The notes below the pieces were generated by a model. That model was not told the DNA's origin. It searched no databases and saw nothing but the letters and a program-made list of their open reading frames with translations. From assembly GCF_040219635.1 (NCBI RefSeq), contig NZ_JAVJSC010000004.1:423314-487313 (forward strand): 64,000 bases of DNA, in the 5' to 3' direction. The stretch comes from Pyruvatibacter sp. Lineage in GTDB: Bacteria; Pseudomonadota; Alphaproteobacteria; CGMCC-115125. The translations under genes and the position numbers were made by a program. Below, piece by piece: positions 63,013 through 64,000 of the stretch. Position 1 is the stretch's first letter. The number at the start of each line of letters is the position of its first letter.

Positions 63013-64000
63013 ATGTCAATCACACTTCATCGTTCACGCTACAGGTTTGCATTCGCATTTCTGGCGGCATTTGCTTTTTCCACTGCTCCGGGGTTGGAGT
63101 CGATCGCCTCCGCGCAGGGCAACAAGGGCGGCAATAGCGAACTCAACGACGACAAAAATGATGCCGATGGGCGCGGCAACAGCGGTGAAGGCCCCAACGA
63201 CAAAGACAAAGACCGCAATGATAACGGCGCGCCTGACGATGGCGGTAATGCTGATAACGAGAGCGGCAGCAAGAACGGTGGCGGGAATGGCGGTGCCGAC
63301 GGTGGCAATAACGGATGCCGGGACGGCGGCGCGGGTGAGGGCTGCAAGCCGGAAAAAGACGACAAAGACACGGACGATAAGGACAAGGACGACAAAGACA
63401 CGGACGACAAAGACAAGGACGACAAAGACAACGCCGGTTCTGATGACGGAACCACACCGGTTTCTGGTGGGCATTCCGATGCGGGTGCCTGCAAAACCTT
63501 GTCAGACGCCCTGTTCAATGACCCGGCTTATTTTTACGACACACCGTTTACCGGCGATGACGCAGGCAAAAAGCAAACCGGCCTGCGGCTTGTGTCTGAG
63601 GGCCGCCTGACGGATGGCTCTCGAACCGTCAGCGTCTGGCGCGTGCGCAACGCGGCGCAGACCGACCAGACCGTAACCCTTCAAATCAATCGTGGCGGCA
63701 GCAAGGACATTGTGGTGCCGGCCAGAACCGAGCGCTACACAACCCTCGACTCGACCGGCACCATCAAGCTGTTGCTGGACGGCAAACAGATTGATGTGAA
63801 GGCAACGGGCAACAAGGATTTTTCCAAGGGTTTCGGCGAGCGCAAGGTAGGCGACTGCGATACGGGTGACACCGGCGATACTGGTGACACCGGCGATACT
63901 GGTGACACCGGCGATACTGGTGACACCGGCGATACTGGTGACACCGGCGATACTGGTGACACCGGCGATACTGGTGACACCGGCGATACTGGTGACACCG
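63013..64000 (+). CDS. Exported collagen-like protein with (Gly-Asp-Thr)n repeats, cut by the window end
   Basis: 329 residues visible, no stop before 64000. ATG 63013 has GGGAAG upstream and begins a signal peptide ending near IASA|QG (about residue 35). Residues about 35-150 are low-complexity and rich in Asp, Gly, Asn and Lys (repeated DDKDTDDKDKD). Residues about 155-282 are a soluble domain with FNDPAYFYDTPFTGDDAGKK, SVWRVRNAAQTDQTVTLQIN and a Cys just before the repeat. From residue 283 on the protein is (DTG)n, that is Gly-Asp-Thr triplets as in bacterial collagen-like surface proteins. It may form a secreted or surface trimer. No database family was recognised. Confidence 0.85.
   Translation, partial: MSITLHRSRYRFAFAFLAAFAFSTAPGLESIASAQGNKGGNSELNDDKNDADGRGNSGEGPNDKDKDRNDNGAPDDGGNADNESGSKNGGGNGGADGGNNGCRDGGAGEGCKPEKDDKDTDDKDKDDKDTDDKDKDDKDNAGSDDGTTPVSGGHSDAGACKTLSDALFNDPAYFYDTPFTGDDAGKKQTGLRLVSEGRLTDGSRTVSVWRVRNAAQTDQTVTLQINRGGSKDIVVPARTERYTTLDSTGTIKLLLDGKQIDVKATGNKDFSKGFGERKVGDCDTGDTGDTGDTGDTGDTGDTGDTGDTGDTGDTGDTGDTGDTGDTGDT
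63859..64000 (+). repeat. 18-bp tandem repeat encoding collagen-like Gly-Asp-Thr units
   Basis: GATACTGGTGACACCGGC is repeated about 7.9 times to the end of the window, with the first unit differing by one base (ACG for ACT). Each unit encodes two GDT triplets. The opposite strand is open too (repeated SPV), which is a shadow and not a gene. Confidence 0.97.

Noticed and set aside
63735..63998. Minus-strand open frame of SPV repeats
   Set aside because: It is the reverse-complement reading of the collagen-like repeat; no start signal or independent coding support.

Overview
This 64 kb window is a dense, high-GC chromosomal segment with about 55 protein genes and very short intergenic gaps. 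The gene set points to an alphaproteobacterium. It has DUF2093, DUF4170 and DUF3035 proteins, an alphaproteobacterial-type HisRS next to hisZ-hisG, a MutL that carries its own endonuclease motif, a TIGR01459-type HAD hydrolase, a TipF-like degenerate EAL protein, and groESL under a CIRCE element. A marine Parvibaculales/Rhizobiales-like relative is my guess, not something the sequence proves. No rRNA, tRNA, insertion sequence, phage gene or CRISPR array was recognised.

Layout. 0.1-6.5 kb (+): pmbA, a CysQ-like phosphatase and DUF4170, then a lipid A/Kdo block (DUF374 acyltransferase, waaA, lpxK, LpxL-like acyltransferase) joined by 4-bp overlaps. 6.5-9.2 kb (-): M23 peptidase, DUF2093, xseA. 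9.3-18.5 kb: purD, two paralogous ACAD11-type small-molecule kinases flanking an MscS channel, a three-PAS histidine kinase, a GST and an ACAD11-like acyl-CoA dehydrogenase. 18.5-24.4 kb: tadA, rluB-rsmD, an SRPBCC protein, mutL, pgi. 24.4-32.8 kb (-): a paired M16 peptidase operon, DUF3035 lipoprotein, lspA, ileS, ribF. 33-38.9 kb: CheY-like regulator, HAD hydrolase, TipF-like EAL protein, ChaC-like protein, glutathione peroxidase, OmpA lipoprotein, SDR. 39-45.5 kb: class III aminotransferase, PEP-mutase/ICL family enzyme, exported RidA, two tandem phosphofructokinases, a D-threonine aldolase-like enzyme. 45.7-49.8 kb: envelope glycosylation-type membrane proteins (GT-C-like, GtrA, HAD-UbiA fusion) and an unknown membrane protein. 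50-56.4 kb: groESL, then hisS-hisZ-hisG on the opposite strand. 56.6-64 kb: a histidine-kinase-like protein with a degenerate ATPase domain, CheZ, a TehA/SLAC1 family protein, nitronate monooxygenase, a TonB-like protein, otsB, and an exported collagen-like protein that runs off the end.

Most genes are housekeeping. The points that stand out are: (i) HisZ has an extra N-terminal domain that looks like a small helix-turn-helix, and a 9-bp inverted repeat lies just upstream of its start, suggesting a self-regulating histidine biosynthesis subunit; (ii) one of two tandem phosphofructokinases has GGVDT in place of the usual GGDGT/GGDDT active-site loop; (iii) a histidine kinase homologue keeps the phosphoacceptor His but has lost the ATP-binding signature; (iv) the collagen-like protein ends the window in a near-perfect 18-bp tandem repeat; (v) two kinases and an acyl-CoA dehydrogenase look like an unfused version of animal ACAD10/11.
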